Below, one piece after another: positions 37,149-47,779 of a stretch of 64,000 nucleotides of DNA. Numbering within the stretch: the first letter of the stretch is position 1; every line of letters starts with the position of its first letter. Location of the stretch: positions 100,979,123 through 101,043,122 of the forward strand of contig NW_026947486.1 of NCBI RefSeq assembly GCF_034190915.1, written 5' to 3'. The DNA comes from Cavia porcellus (taxonomy: Eukaryota > Chordata > Mammalia > Rodentia > Caviidae). The notes under the pieces are model-generated. The model was not told where the DNA came from. It searched no databases and saw nothing but the letters and a program-made list of their open reading frames with translations. Both the position numbers and the translations under genes were made by a program.

Positions 37149-37627
37149 TGTATTGGTCAGGGTTTTACTAGAGAAAACAGATATAACCTGGGATATACAG
37201 AAACAACAAGATTGGCTTACGATACTCAGTCACAGATCTCCGATGAGGAAGCGTGCAGAGGATATCTATGCACTGGAGGCCGAAGGATTGAATCCAAGGT
37301 CTGGAGTTCACCCTAGTGTCTTGTGCAAGTCCACACCAGCAGGCTGATGGGTCTGCAGCAGAAGGCCGAAGGCTCTGTAATGGAAGACTGAAGAGTCTAC
37401 ACGCTAGAAGAGTCTATGCTGAAAGCCAGGAGGCAAGGTCCAAACCAAAGGCGAAGACTGGAGCTTCTCCCAATAATGGAATGGATTCATCCTTCCTCCT
37501 CCCCTTTTATACCTCGAGGTGATAACCCACCCTAGGGTGGGTCTTCTTCTACATCCTTGGGTATAGAATTGCTAAACCCATTTAGTTAGCTTCTGTCTCA
37601 AGTTGACACAATCAATCAATCACTACA
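37149..37627 (-). mobile_element. ERV-L 3' LTR
   Basis: The plus strand starts tgtattggtcagggtttta and ends caatcactaca, so the minus-strand LTR runs TGTAGTGATTG to CCAATACA, typical of ERV-L (MLT2/MT2-like) LTRs. A TATAAAAG box is present on the minus strand at 37,504-37,511. A purine tract (caaggggtggat on the minus strand) directly precedes it at 37,628-37,640, as expected for the polypurine primer. It is 479 bp long. The provirus has no second LTR in the window. Confidence 0.85.
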
Positions 37628-37909
37628 ATCCACCCCTTGTCAACTTGGCAACCAGACACATTTCTTTAAACTAGTTCCAGATACACAAACATGCATATAA
37701 TTGCGCCTAACATGTTATAACTGTCCTTCGTACAAACGGAAACACAATAATTCCCCTACCAAAATACACAATCTAACTTTTCTTTGGTTGATGATTACTC
37801 CTATCAGTTCATAAGCTTAACATTATAACACAAGTTTAACAATTCCCAAAACACAGCATTACGTCTAACATTACGTTACATTGAAACCGTATTTGGGGAG
37901 AAGTAGTAA

Positions 37910-38527
37910 TCATAATCCTCTTTTCTGTAACTGATCACGAGGACGTAGCTGGTATTTAGAACTTCCTTCTTCCACTATCCATTCTGTATTTCCTTGGCCT
38001 TCAGCAAGCACCTCAGCAGGTCTCGGTTCTTTCCCTGGTGGAGTGACCCATATTTTCATTCCTGAAGGTTCTGAACCACTTGTCACTTTGTCTGGATTAG
38101 GTTGCTGTAATTTTCCATTAACCTTAATGACAGGGCATGGTAATACTAAAAGGCGCCCTAAGGAATCTCCTGCACTCCATGTATATTCTTCCTTTCCTCC
38201 ATCGTGGAGTAGTACTCCAACTTCCCCTTGGTAGTCTGGGTCAATCACCCCTGACAACACCGTGACTCCCTTTTTAGCTTGTTTCCTCAGAGGCAAGAGG
38301 AGACCAGGGGGAAGTCTTAGCTTTGAGTTCAATGGTACCATTGTCGTGCTTCCTGGTATAAGCCTTCCCCCCTCTGGAACCAAAACTTCTAGTCCAGCAG
38401 AACATGAAGTCATGGGAACAGGAATCAAAAATTTTGCTAGTGGATCACTAGGGGTGATGGTGAGTGGCACCATTCCTACTTCCACCCCTTGATTCCTGGA
38501 CCCATGAATCCTGGCTATGGGAGACAC
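37910..38527 (-). pseudogene. ERV-L dUTPase domain
   Basis: A deoxyuridine triphosphatase hydrolyses dUTP to dUMP and limits uracil incorporation during reverse transcription. Motif 1 is SAGLEV (Asp of the usual AGLD replaced by Glu), motif 3 is GVIDPDYQGEVGV and motif 4 GDSLGRLLVL. The reading frame is the same as that of the integrase upstream; one in-frame TAA at 38,546-38,548 separates them. The open stretch here is 205 codons, so this domain is among the least damaged parts of the provirus. Confidence 0.85.
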
Positions 38528-38545
38528 AGTGCCATTTAATGGACA

Positions 38546-39937
38546 TTAATTCAAAGCATATACAGCCTGTTGAAGTACTTTACCCCAGCCTTGCAAACTA
38601 TTGCCACCTAGCTGGTGTTGTAACTGTGTCTTCAAAAGGCCATTCCATCTTTCTATCAATCCAGCTGCTTGTGGATGGTGAGGGACATGGTAGGACCAGT
38701 AAATTCCATGAGCATACGCCCACTGTCTCACTTCTTCAGCTGTGAAATGTGTTCCTTGGTTAGAGGCAATGCTATGTGGAATTCCATGAAGGTGGATAAG
38801 GCATTCTGTGAATCCAGGGATGGTAGTCTTGACAGAAGCATTACATGCAACAAAGGCAAAGCCATATCCAGAACATGTATCTATGCCAGTGAGGACAAAG
38901 TGCAGTCCCTTCCATGATGGAAGTGGTCCAATATAATCAACCTGCCACCAAGTTGCAGGTTGATCACCTCGGGGAATGCTGCCATATCGGGGACTCAGTG
39001 TTGGCCTCTGCTGCTGGCATGCTGGGCATTCAGCAGTGGCTGTAGCCAGATCAGCCTTGGTCAGTGGCAGTCCATGTTGCTGAGTCCATGCATACCCTCC
39101 ATCCCTGCCACCATGGCCACTCTGTTCATGGGCCCATTGGGCAATGACTGGGGTGGTTGAAGAAGGAGGTTGGCTACTGCCCAGAGAATGAGTCATCTTA
39201 TCCACTTGATTATTAAAGTTGTCTTCTATTGATCTTATCTTTTGGTGAGCATTTACATGGGAAACAAATATTTTCGTATCTTTTGCCCATATAGAGAGGT
39301 CTATCCACATACCTCTTCCCCAAATATCTTTGTCACCAATTTTCCAATTATATTCCTTCCAAGTTCCTGACCATTCGGCTAGACCACTGGCTACAGCCCA
39401 TGAATCAGTATACAGTTTCACATCTGGCCATTTCTTCTTCCAGGCAAAATGTACTACCAAGTGCACTGCTCGAAGTTCTGCCCACTGTGATGATTTCCCT
39501 TCACCACTGTCTTTTAAGGATGTCCCAGAAAGGGGCTGTAATGCTGCAACTGTCCACTTGTGGGTGGTGCCTGCATAACTTGCAGAGCCATCCGTAAACC
39601 AGGCCCTACTCTTCTCGCCCTCTGATAACTGATCATATGGTACACCCCACAAGGCTATAAGTGCATGCTGGGAAACTGAAGGCAACATAGTGGGTATAGG
39701 AGCCATAGGTATTTGGGCAACTTCCTCATGTAATTTACTTGTAGCTTCCGGGCCTGCTCTGGCTCGATCATGAATATACCACTTCCATTTAATGATAGAC
39801 TGTTGCTGGGCACGTCCAACTTTATGACTTGGTGGGTCAGATAATATCCAGGCCATGATAGGCAACTCAGGTCGCATGGTGACCTGGTGTCCCATAGTCA
39901 AGTGTTCAGTTTCCACTAGGGCCCAGTAACAGGCCAA
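38546..39937 (-). pseudogene. ERV-L RNase H and integrase region of pol
   Basis: A 463-codon open stretch. RNase H comes first, with FTDGSASYAG (first Asp), WAELRAV (Glu), YTDSWAV (Asp) and the VSHVNAHQ box. Integrase follows, with an HHCC zinc site (HEQSGHGG ... CPACQQQ), the first catalytic Asp in WWQVDYIGPL, and the catalytic Glu in LIERWNGLLK. The second catalytic Asp is changed to Asn (ASNQGTHF), which should abolish strand transfer. The stretch is cut off from the RT domain by a premature stop near 40,046. Confidence 0.88.
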
Positions 39938-40045
39938 CAGCTGTTTCTCAAAAAGAGAGTAGTTGTCTGCAGACGATGGCAGAGCCTTACTCCAATATCC
40001 TAAAGGCCTCCGCTGTAATTCACCAATGGGGGCCTGCCAGAGACT

Positions 40046-40919
40046 TCAAACAGCATCTTTGTTTGTTACTGATACCTCAAGCACCATTGGATCTACTGGA
40101 TCATATGGCCCTAGTGGAAGAGCAGCCTGTACAGCAGCCTTGACTTGCTGCAAAGCCTTTTCCTGTTCTGAGCCCCACTCAAAATGAGCAGCTTTCTGAG
40201 TCATTTGGTAAATGGGGCAGAGTAAAACACCTAAATGAGGAATGTGTTGCCTCCAAAATCCAAATAGGCCCACTAAGTGTTGAGCCTCCTTTTTAGTTAT
40301 AGGAGAAGCCAGATGCAACAATTTATCTTCTACCTTAGAAGAGATATCTCTACATGCTCCACACCACTGGATTCCTAGAAATTTCACTGAGATAGGACGA
40401 CCTTGAATTTTTGTTGGATTTATTTCCCATCCTCTGGCTCTCAAATGCCTTACTCACAAATCCAGTGTGGTTGCTACCTCCTGCTCACTAGACCCAATCA
40501 GCATAACATCATCAATGTAATGGACCAGTGTGATATCCTGTGGCAGAGAAAAGCGATCAAGAGCCCTTCGAATCAAATTGTGACATAGGGCTGGCGAGTT
40601 AATATACCCCTGAGGTAAGACTGTGAAGGTATATTGCTGGCCTTGCCAGCTAAAAGCAGATTGTTTCTGATGATCCTTATGGATAGGTATGGAGAAAAAA
40701 GGTATTTGCCAAATCGATAGCAGCATACCAAGTACCAGGAGATGTGTTAATCAGCTCAAGCAAGGAAACCACATCTGGTACTGCAGCTGCAATTGGAGTC
40801 ACCACCTGATTCAGTTTACGGTAATCCACAGTCATTCTCCAAGACCCATCTGTCTTCTGCACAGGCCAAATGGGGGAATTAAATGGAGATGTGGTGGGCA
40901 CCACCACCCCTGCATCCAT
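40046..40919 (-). pseudogene. ERV-L reverse transcriptase region of pol
   Basis: An RNA-dependent DNA polymerase domain read in three pieces. The first (40,677-40,919) has the fingers motif [20 protein letters not shown] and catalytic motif [12 protein letters not shown]. The second (40,454-40,726) has [15 protein letters not shown] and the catalytic YIDDVM box near 40,506-40,523. The third (40,046-40,444) is the connection region (KFLGIQWCG ... GLFGFWR). A frameshift lies near 40,690 and single-base stops near 40,450 and 40,046. The active-site aspartates themselves are intact. Confidence 0.88.
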
Positions 40920-40981
40920 TAAGTCCTTGATGGTGGCAGTAATCTCTTGGATCTTTCCAGGAATGTGATACTGCTTCTGGT

Positions 40982-41390
40982 TTACATTTTACCAGGCAAA
41001 GGCAACTCTAGTGGCTTCCATTCGGCCTTCCCAACTATGATAGCCCTCACATTACAGGTTAGGGAACCAATGTGAGGATTCTGCCAGGTACTAAGTACAT
41101 CAATCCCAGTTATACATTCTGGAACAGGGGAAATAACTACAGGGTGAATCCGAGGACCTATTGGACCCACTGTAAGTTGGACTTTTGCTAAAACTCCATG
41201 GATCACCTGGCCTCCATAGGCCCCTACTCTAACTGGAGGGCCACAGTGACGTTTTGGATCAATGTTAGTTCAGAACCAGTGTCCAGTTACTTCAGAACCC
41301 TGGAATCAGTGTTAGTTCAGAACCAGTGTCCAAAAATCCCTGAAATGTCTGATCATTAACCTTCTCCCAGTGGACAGTCACTCGGGCAAA
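40982..41390 (-). pseudogene. ERV-L aspartic protease region
   Basis: The retropepsin active-site text DTGSEL is encoded at about 41,265-41,284 and again at 41,312-41,331 because of a 47-bp tandem duplication. The C-terminal half of the domain (IHGVLAKVQL ... ECITGIDVLSTW) is at 40,982-41,206. The duplication is not a multiple of three and breaks the frame inside the active site. Confidence 0.75.
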
Positions 41391-41607
41391 AGGCCTTAGG
41401 GCCCTCTGGGGAAGGATGGGAGAAAGATTAACAGTGTAAATTTTTGGTGCATCAGAGTCCTCCAAGGGGCCCTGTCCTCCCCATCATTCGAGGGGTCTGT
41501 AAACCGGCTCAATTCTGGGAATTGGTTGAGGGGCTGTGATTCCCTGTTACCATGATTTGATGTAAGGTTCTATTCATTTGCCAATAAATTTTTTCGATTA
41601 TATAAAT

Positions 41608-42680
41608 CTAGTAAAAATTTTGTAGGCTTCCTATTTCACTTCTAGGATCACCATGGCTAATCAGCCAATGCCAGAGGTCTTCACGTGTTAGATTATTCTG
41701 GTCATTGTTCCACCTTTGCTGTCCATTACGGTAAGTATGTGGACCCTGCTTTTGGTGTTTAAGTACCGCCACTTGACCACTGCCACTCCGGGACCCAATC
41801 AATCCCATTGCCCTTAAATGTCCTAACCAAGTAACTGCGGTCCCCACTGTAAGGTCTGGCATGCAAAGAAGAGCAATAACAGGGCCCTTCAGGGATGCTG
41901 GTGCTCCCCTCACAAATCTGATTCTCAAGGTGCTAGTGAAGGGTATGTTTTCTGGATCATCCCAATGTGGAGGATTAGGTTTAACTTGACAGATCCACTC
42001 CAGTATTCCCATTTCCCTGAGTCTTTGAATCCCCTCATCAATAGTAAACCATGGGATATCAGGCATCTCTAACTCATTCACAGTGGGCCATCTTTTGATC
42101 CATATCTCTGCCAACCATCCAAATAAACTATTAACACCTTTCTTCACTCCACGAGTATGACATTAAATTCAGAATCCCTACTTAATGGGCCCATATCAAC
42201 AAATTCAGCCTGATCTAAATGTATGTTTTTGCCACCATTATCCCACACTCATAAAATCCAGTCCCATACTTGCTCATCTGAGCTCTGCCTATAAGAGCTG
42301 GAAAACTCAAGAAGCTCTTTGGGAGTATAGTGAACCTCTTCATGGGTCACACTATGTATCTCACCTTTAGGTGCTTTCTGTGATTTGAGCCTGGTTATGA
42401 GCCTGGAGGCAAAAACGGATGTTAAGGGTGGGCCCTGAGGAGCAGCAGCATAATCCCATTTAGTCAACATAGCATTAGCTTCCCCAAGTATTCTAGGAGA
42501 TTCCAACACAGCAGGGGATGGAGGTAGTGACCCCTCTGCCATTTCAGGTGGGGAAATCTCTCCCTCAGGCAAAATAACTTCATTAGCATCCAGAAACTCA
42601 GTATCTTCAATTTCCTCAGAATCCTCCCATGCATCTGCATCCCACCCAGGAATTCTGGAAGCAAGAAGAAAAGCAGTCGC
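41608..42680 (-). pseudogene. ERV-L gag remnant
   Basis: Gag is the structural polyprotein. Two parts are readable: 42,249-42,572 (EGEISPPEMAEGSLPPSPAV, acidic and proline-rich) extending to about 42,680, and 41,608-42,147 (capsid-like, with FVRGAPASLKGPVIALLCMP and TVGTAVTWLGHLRAMG). They are in different frames and separated by a stop. The N-terminus is missing. Assignment to ERV-L gag rests on position and on general similarity of the capsid part. Confidence 0.75.
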
Positions 42681-42689
42681 GATGTGAGG

Positions 42690-43310
42690 GGACTACTAGG
42701 AAGTACAAAACAATAAGCATAGGGGATGAAAGAAAAATAAATGAGAGACTGGACCAAGGCAAAAAAATGGTAGATGTTTCTTGTTCTTTACACTTGTACT
42801 GTACTGTACTATCTTGTACAGTTTTACTGTGTTGTATTACGAGTCCTAGGTAATTATAAAAGTAGTTTATTTCTAGGATTTTTGTGTATATTTGTTTTTC
42901 TTGCTTTATGTGGTATATTTGTGTCACAGATTTATAAGAATCGCTTTGTCGGAGTTAACCTATGAATCCAACTTACATGCATTCTGCAGTCCCACAAATC
43001 ATTGATCACTGATGCAAAGCCTAGGACCTGGGATCACTTCCAGCTACAGATTTTGTGAATCATGTAAGTGTTGGGCTTTTCTCTTTAGTTGAGGACCTGA
43101 GCTGCTTGTGCTCTGGATAAACTAAAAGGAGATGGCTTAGACCAGGCCTAATCCCTATTTAGCACAAGACAGGCTAAGGCAGTATTGATGGAGGTTAAAG
43201 CTCTGTGGGGCAATGTTCACAGAGAGAATACCTAAGGGGGAGATTCAGAGCATGATCAGCTGAGTGTAGTTCCAAGCACTGTTGATAAACTATCTTTGGG
43301 ACTCCTCTAC
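42690..43310. other. Unannotated interval beyond the truncated ERV end
   Basis: AT-rich sequence containing a short ctgtactgtactatcttgta run at about 42,799-42,818. It has no retroviral homology that I can see and no 5' LTR. Confidence 0.4.
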
Positions 43311-43317
43311 CTATAGT

Positions 43318-43465
43318 TTTTGTATTTTTTTTGAGAGACAGTATTGTTATGCAGTTGAGACTGGCCTTGAGCTCACTTTGTTGCCCAGGCTGGTCTCAGA
43401 TTCTCAGAGATCATCCTGCCTCAGCTTCCTATGTGCTTGGATTCCAGGTTTTCAACCACCTTGCA
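43318..43465 (-). mobile_element. B1/Alu-like SINE
   Basis: 'gagctcactttgttgcccag', 'gctggtctcagattctcag' and 'catcctgcctcagcttccta', in reverse orientation. Confidence 0.8.
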
Positions 43466-43469
43466 GGGC

Positions 43470-44550
43470 ACCTCTGCCTACTTTTAAGAATTGCACGACT
43501 TCTCATCTGTGCCTAAATCCAGATATCACATTATTCCACCTTCATTTATATGACCTTATTTCCCAAACTGCTTCAGGAAATACTAGATCTAGGTTCAATT
43601 GATAATTGTTTTTAAAAAAGTACTGTGCTATTGTTTCAATTTCTTACCCAAACTTCACATATGGGAACTTTAACCCCTGACTGCACAGTGTTGAGAGATG
43701 GAATCTTTGCGACTGGATAAGGTCAGGAGGCCTCTGGGTTCATGCAGATTAATGCCCTTCTTTTGGAAGTGTGTCATTAATAAAAAGCATGAGTCCCCTT
43801 GCCCCTTTGTATGCACGTGCATGTATAACAAGAATAAAGTTGGATAATGGTACATAAAGACATGCCAGCCAAATTGAAAATGATTTTAAAATATAAAGGA
43901 ATATTGTTTTTCTAAAGTCTTGTCAAATTATGGCTAGAATTGGGAAGACTGAGACCAGAGTGTTGAGGTGGCTCCGACCTGACCTTATGACTTCTACGCT
44001 TCCAGTGACCTTGGATAGGAAGGCTCACTTATTGACAGGAAGCCAGCAGGGACAGAATGCACATGCAATGTTTTGCAAATCTTGTGTAGAAGACCTTGAT
44101 ACTATGGGTCATTAGGCTGCAATTCTCCTTGGTGACCAGGTTTGAGGGGCATTCTCTAGGCTTCCAGCAGGATTGTAGATTTGGTAGCTTTAGGTGTTGC
44201 TTGTACCCAGTGCCAACCTGGAACAGAAGGCCGGATTCTTCATGATAGAAAACACTCGAGAATCTTTTCCATGCAAGACGAGCTGGGAGGGTGATAGTTG
44301 GGTGTGGCCATCTAGAAGCTACCAGTAATGTGTCTTTCTCTTTCCTGTAGGAGTTCCACTCAAAGGCCTCGACCCACCATTGGCCCATTGGGTGTTGGGA
44401 GTGGAAAGTTCATGTGGAAGGCTGACCTTCCGAGGCCTTGAGTTCGAGAATTCTCAGCTTTCCACTGGGTAAGTGTAGTGCGTTTTTCCTGAAGTCTCCT
44501 AGGCTAATGATTAAGGAGTGGTGTTTAGTAGCAGAGAGGCGTGGAGACTT
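43470..44550. other. Unannotated interval
   Basis: No recognised gene or repeat. Open frames up to 119 codons (44,029-44,388, minus) show no domain I recognise. Confidence 0.35.
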
Positions 44551-44562
44551 TATAATGGAGTT

Positions 44563-44668
44563 TTAATTTTTTTTTGTCTTTTTCCTTTTTACCGGTACCA
44601 GGGATCGAACTCACGACTGCCTGTTTGCAAGGCAGGCGCTTATGCCGCTGAGCTAAATCCCCAGCCCC
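44563..44668 (-). mobile_element. Young ID-like SINE with 12-bp target-site duplication
   Basis: Reverse ID copy ('gtctttttcctttttaccgg', 'gatcgaactcacgactgcc', 'gccgctgagctaaatcccc') flanked by tataatggagtt at 44,551-44,562 and 44,669-44,680. Confidence 0.93.
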
Positions 44669-45342
44669 TATAATGGAGTTGAAGACAAGATAAATGGACT
44701 CGAAAGAAATCAGAATTGATAGGAGGCAACTGCAAAGCTGATTTCCCTTTGGGTTCTATTGGGGAGCCACTGAGTGATACCCGCTGCTCTTGCTTCTTGA
44801 AGACTTTGGGGCTGACGTTGCATGGTGAGTCGGGGTAGGGCACTGGGATCACCTTCTCCTGAGCAGGCAGAGCCATCCTTACAAGGCAGCAGGTTAACTT
44901 GGGAACATGCAGGCCCTGTAGTCTGCAAGGATCATAAGCCAGCTGCAACTTTTAGAAGCAGCCTGTTTGTACATGTTTGTGCAGATGCAGATGGCGGTGC
45001 ATACTCTTGGCCTTGGGCATGATACGGACTAGAAGGTTTTGAGAATTCGTAGTTCAGCCTGGGCAGTAACACTCACCAGTGCACCCTGCTAAATGTTTTG
45101 TTATCCACGACTTTTAACACTGAGAAGGGGTCAAAGTCTTACTCAGGCCTTCTTCTCTATAAAACATTTGTTGTTTCTTAATAAAGTGACATTTAGATTT
45201 GCTATAAGCCAAAGCAATCTGTAAGTATTTCCAGTTAAAGTAAACAAAGAATTTAATATGCAGGTAGAAATCTGTACAGTGCCCCCTTATGAGACTCCAG
45301 AAGAAGTGCACCCACCACTAAATATCAATGATCTTACTGATT

Positions 45343-45357
45343 AGTGGGGATAATTTT
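45343..45357. repeat. Target-site duplication, left copy, of half-L1 H2
   Basis: agtggggataatttt, repeated exactly at 48,486-48,500. Confidence 0.9.
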
Positions 45358-46679
45358 TTTTATTTAAGGAGAAAAAGAAAAAAAACAGAAAAAGGGTACA
45401 AGTAATACAATATTTAAAAAATGAACAGTAAGAAATCACTAGTTAATAGATTACATATTCTCATCTTACAAACAGTTGTTCAAGTTACAAAATTGAAGCA
45501 TATAAAGTGGACTTTCAAACAGAGAGAGTGCAAACAGTTTTGTTCAATGATCCAAAAAACACTCAGTAATATGGTTATCTATCTTATACACTTAAACATA
45601 TATGCCCTTATATTATAACCTTTAGAGCACTTTCTTTTCTTTTCTTCTGTACAATGACAATTACATATTTGGGTTTTATTACTCCCACAGTTCTTAGTAC
45701 TTTTTTTGAAGAGAGTAAAACCAAATGTGACATGTCAGAACAGAGTCAGTCAAATCAAAAGGATGGACATAATAGATAATGTAAAAACAAAATATAAGGT
45801 GATTAACAATGGTTACCATACTGCCTCTTGCTATTTTAAGAAGAATTGGCAGTTATAATAAAATTGAACTAAACATTAGAGAATAAAACCAAAGCATTGG
45901 AGACATTACAGGATTTTAAAAGAAAATAACAGTCAACCGGAATGGGTGTCATAATGATTCTTATTGTTTTCACAGTTATGCTTATACTTTTGAACTTGGG
46001 ACTATCAAGCAAAGCAGAATAGAGGAAAATCAGTCAAAACAAGATGGTGAGGGCAATACAGGATTTCAAATCAAGTTAATAGGAAATCAAAGTAGGTTAC
46101 TATAATGTATCATGCTTTTTTAATTTATTTTTCCTTAATTAAAAAATAAAAAGAAAAACGTAAGTAATTTAAAAAAAGAGGATTGAGATAAAAGAGGGCA
46201 TAACAACAGAACAGCGCAGGTCAAAACATAACCATTTAAGCAAAACAGTGTTTCACCACAAGACATCCTGACATAAAAATAGTTACCATAGTGTCTCTTT
46301 CCTTGAAATCTTTGAGTATAACTTCGTATACTGCAGCACCAAACATATCAAGACACTATAAAACCATTCAAGAGAATGACATTATGACAGGGTATTTAGA
46401 ACCAATTAACAGAAAATGAACAATGGATTCTATATAAACTCTTTGTCTATAAAAGTTTTTGCTTATATTATCATATATAATAAAATCCAGTAAGATACAA
46501 CCTTTTAAGACGGATAGAGACAGAAGAATGTAAGTTTGATGGGACTTCAAAACAAGATGATACTAAATCAGCACTAACTATTATGATGTCTTGTTTTCTC
46601 CAAAATAGCTGTTCCTACCATCCGATCCTCTCTGCCTCATTTCTGTTGAGCTCTTTTTCTGTCATTTGTTGTCAGTTTG

Positions 46680-47650
46680 TCTTTTTCATTTCGTTTTCTG
46701 CTCCATTCATTGTGGCCTCTCTGCCACTACTTCTGGAATCTTGGTATCTTCCTTTTTTAGACTATCCTGCAGTATTTTTTAGACTATCCTGCAGAGTTGA
46801 ATTGGTGGTTGCAAATTCCTCTAGTTCTTCTTTATCCTGGAAGCACCTTGTTTTTCCATCAATTTCTAGGGACAGTTGTGCAGGATATATCAATCTTGGC
46901 TGGAGGTTATCATCTTTCAAAGATTGAATTATTTCCCCCCATGCTCTTCATGATTTGATGGTTTGTGCCAAGAAGTCTGCTGTAATTCTGATGGGTGTTC
47001 CCTTGTAAGTGATGTTTTTCTTGTCTCTGATGGCTTTTAATATTCTGTTCTTATATTGGATTTCTGGAATTTTGATTATTATATGCCTGGGTGTAGCTCT
47101 GTTTGGGTTGTAGGTGGCTGGAGTCCTGTATGCCTCATATATCTGCGTATCTTTACCATTTGCTAAATTAAGGAAATTCTCTTGGAATATTTCTGTGAAT
47201 AGCTTTTGTAGTCCATTTGTTTGTGTCCCCACTTCTTCTCTTATGTTCTTAATACTTAAGTTATAGATCCTCTTATCATCTTCTAGCTTTTGTATTTTTG
47301 CTGTTTGTTTTTTTTAAAGAAGTTTTTCATTTCATGCTCCCATATTACAAATCTGCCCTCCAGTTCAGATAATCTATCCTTAGTTTCTTTCAAGCTGTTA
47401 TGCCAGTTTTCAATAGAGTTTTTAGTTTCCTGTTAATCTCTTTGAACCTGCTTTACGTATTCTATGTTTTCTCTATTTTCTCCATCAAGCAACTCTCCCC
47501 TTTTTTCTGTTCTTCCATTCCACCATCTGTTTTTTCTTGGGTGGTGCTTATCATTTCTCTAACTGTTTTACTTATGTCTTGCTTCAGGTCATTAATAACT
47601 TCATTCCTGAACTCGTCTATGAGGCTCGGGGATAGTGCTTTATGTCTATT
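46680..47650 (-). pseudogene. Half-L1 ORF1 remnant, copy H2
   Basis: The RNA-binding and C-terminal domains are readable at 46,948-47,232 (LQKLFTEIFQENFLNLANGK, TPRHIIIKIPEIQYKNRILK). An in-frame TGA (from a CGA codon) follows IKS near 46,945. The downstream frame continues to a tail containing YQDSRSSGREATMNGAENE, matching the tail of copy H1. A tandem 'gactatcctgcag' duplication near 46,757-46,793 adds another stop. The coiled-coil half (about 47,260-47,650) is frameshifted. Confidence 0.8.
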
Positions 47651-47779
47651 GGTGCTTTGTCTGCCATTGCATGTTTCTCAGGATTGGGGGCTGAGGACCC
47701 TTTCTTGTTGCTCCCTCTTCCCATATTGTTTGTTTCTTATATATAAGCATATATAGGAGGCCCAGCTTCCTTCCCTGTC

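Larger units (their letters stand above)
37149..42680 (-). mobile_element. ERV-L provirus, 5'-truncated, antisense
   Basis: The minus-strand order is gag, protease, reverse transcriptase, RNase H, integrase, dUTPase, polypurine tract, 3' LTR. The dUTPase 3' of integrase and the lack of an env gene are hallmarks of class III ERV-L. The 5' LTR, primer-binding site and gag start are missing; homology stops at about 42,680, where a CAG follows a C/T-rich tract on the minus strand. All frames carry stops or shifts. Confidence 0.88.

Noticed and set aside
37149..42680. Domesticated ERV-L gene
   Set aside because: Stops, frameshifts and the protease duplication are spread across all domains, so long conserved coding is not supported.
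44029..44388. 119-codon minus-strand frame as a host gene
   Set aside because: No recognisable domain, no splice context and no second exon seen; length is within chance expectation.
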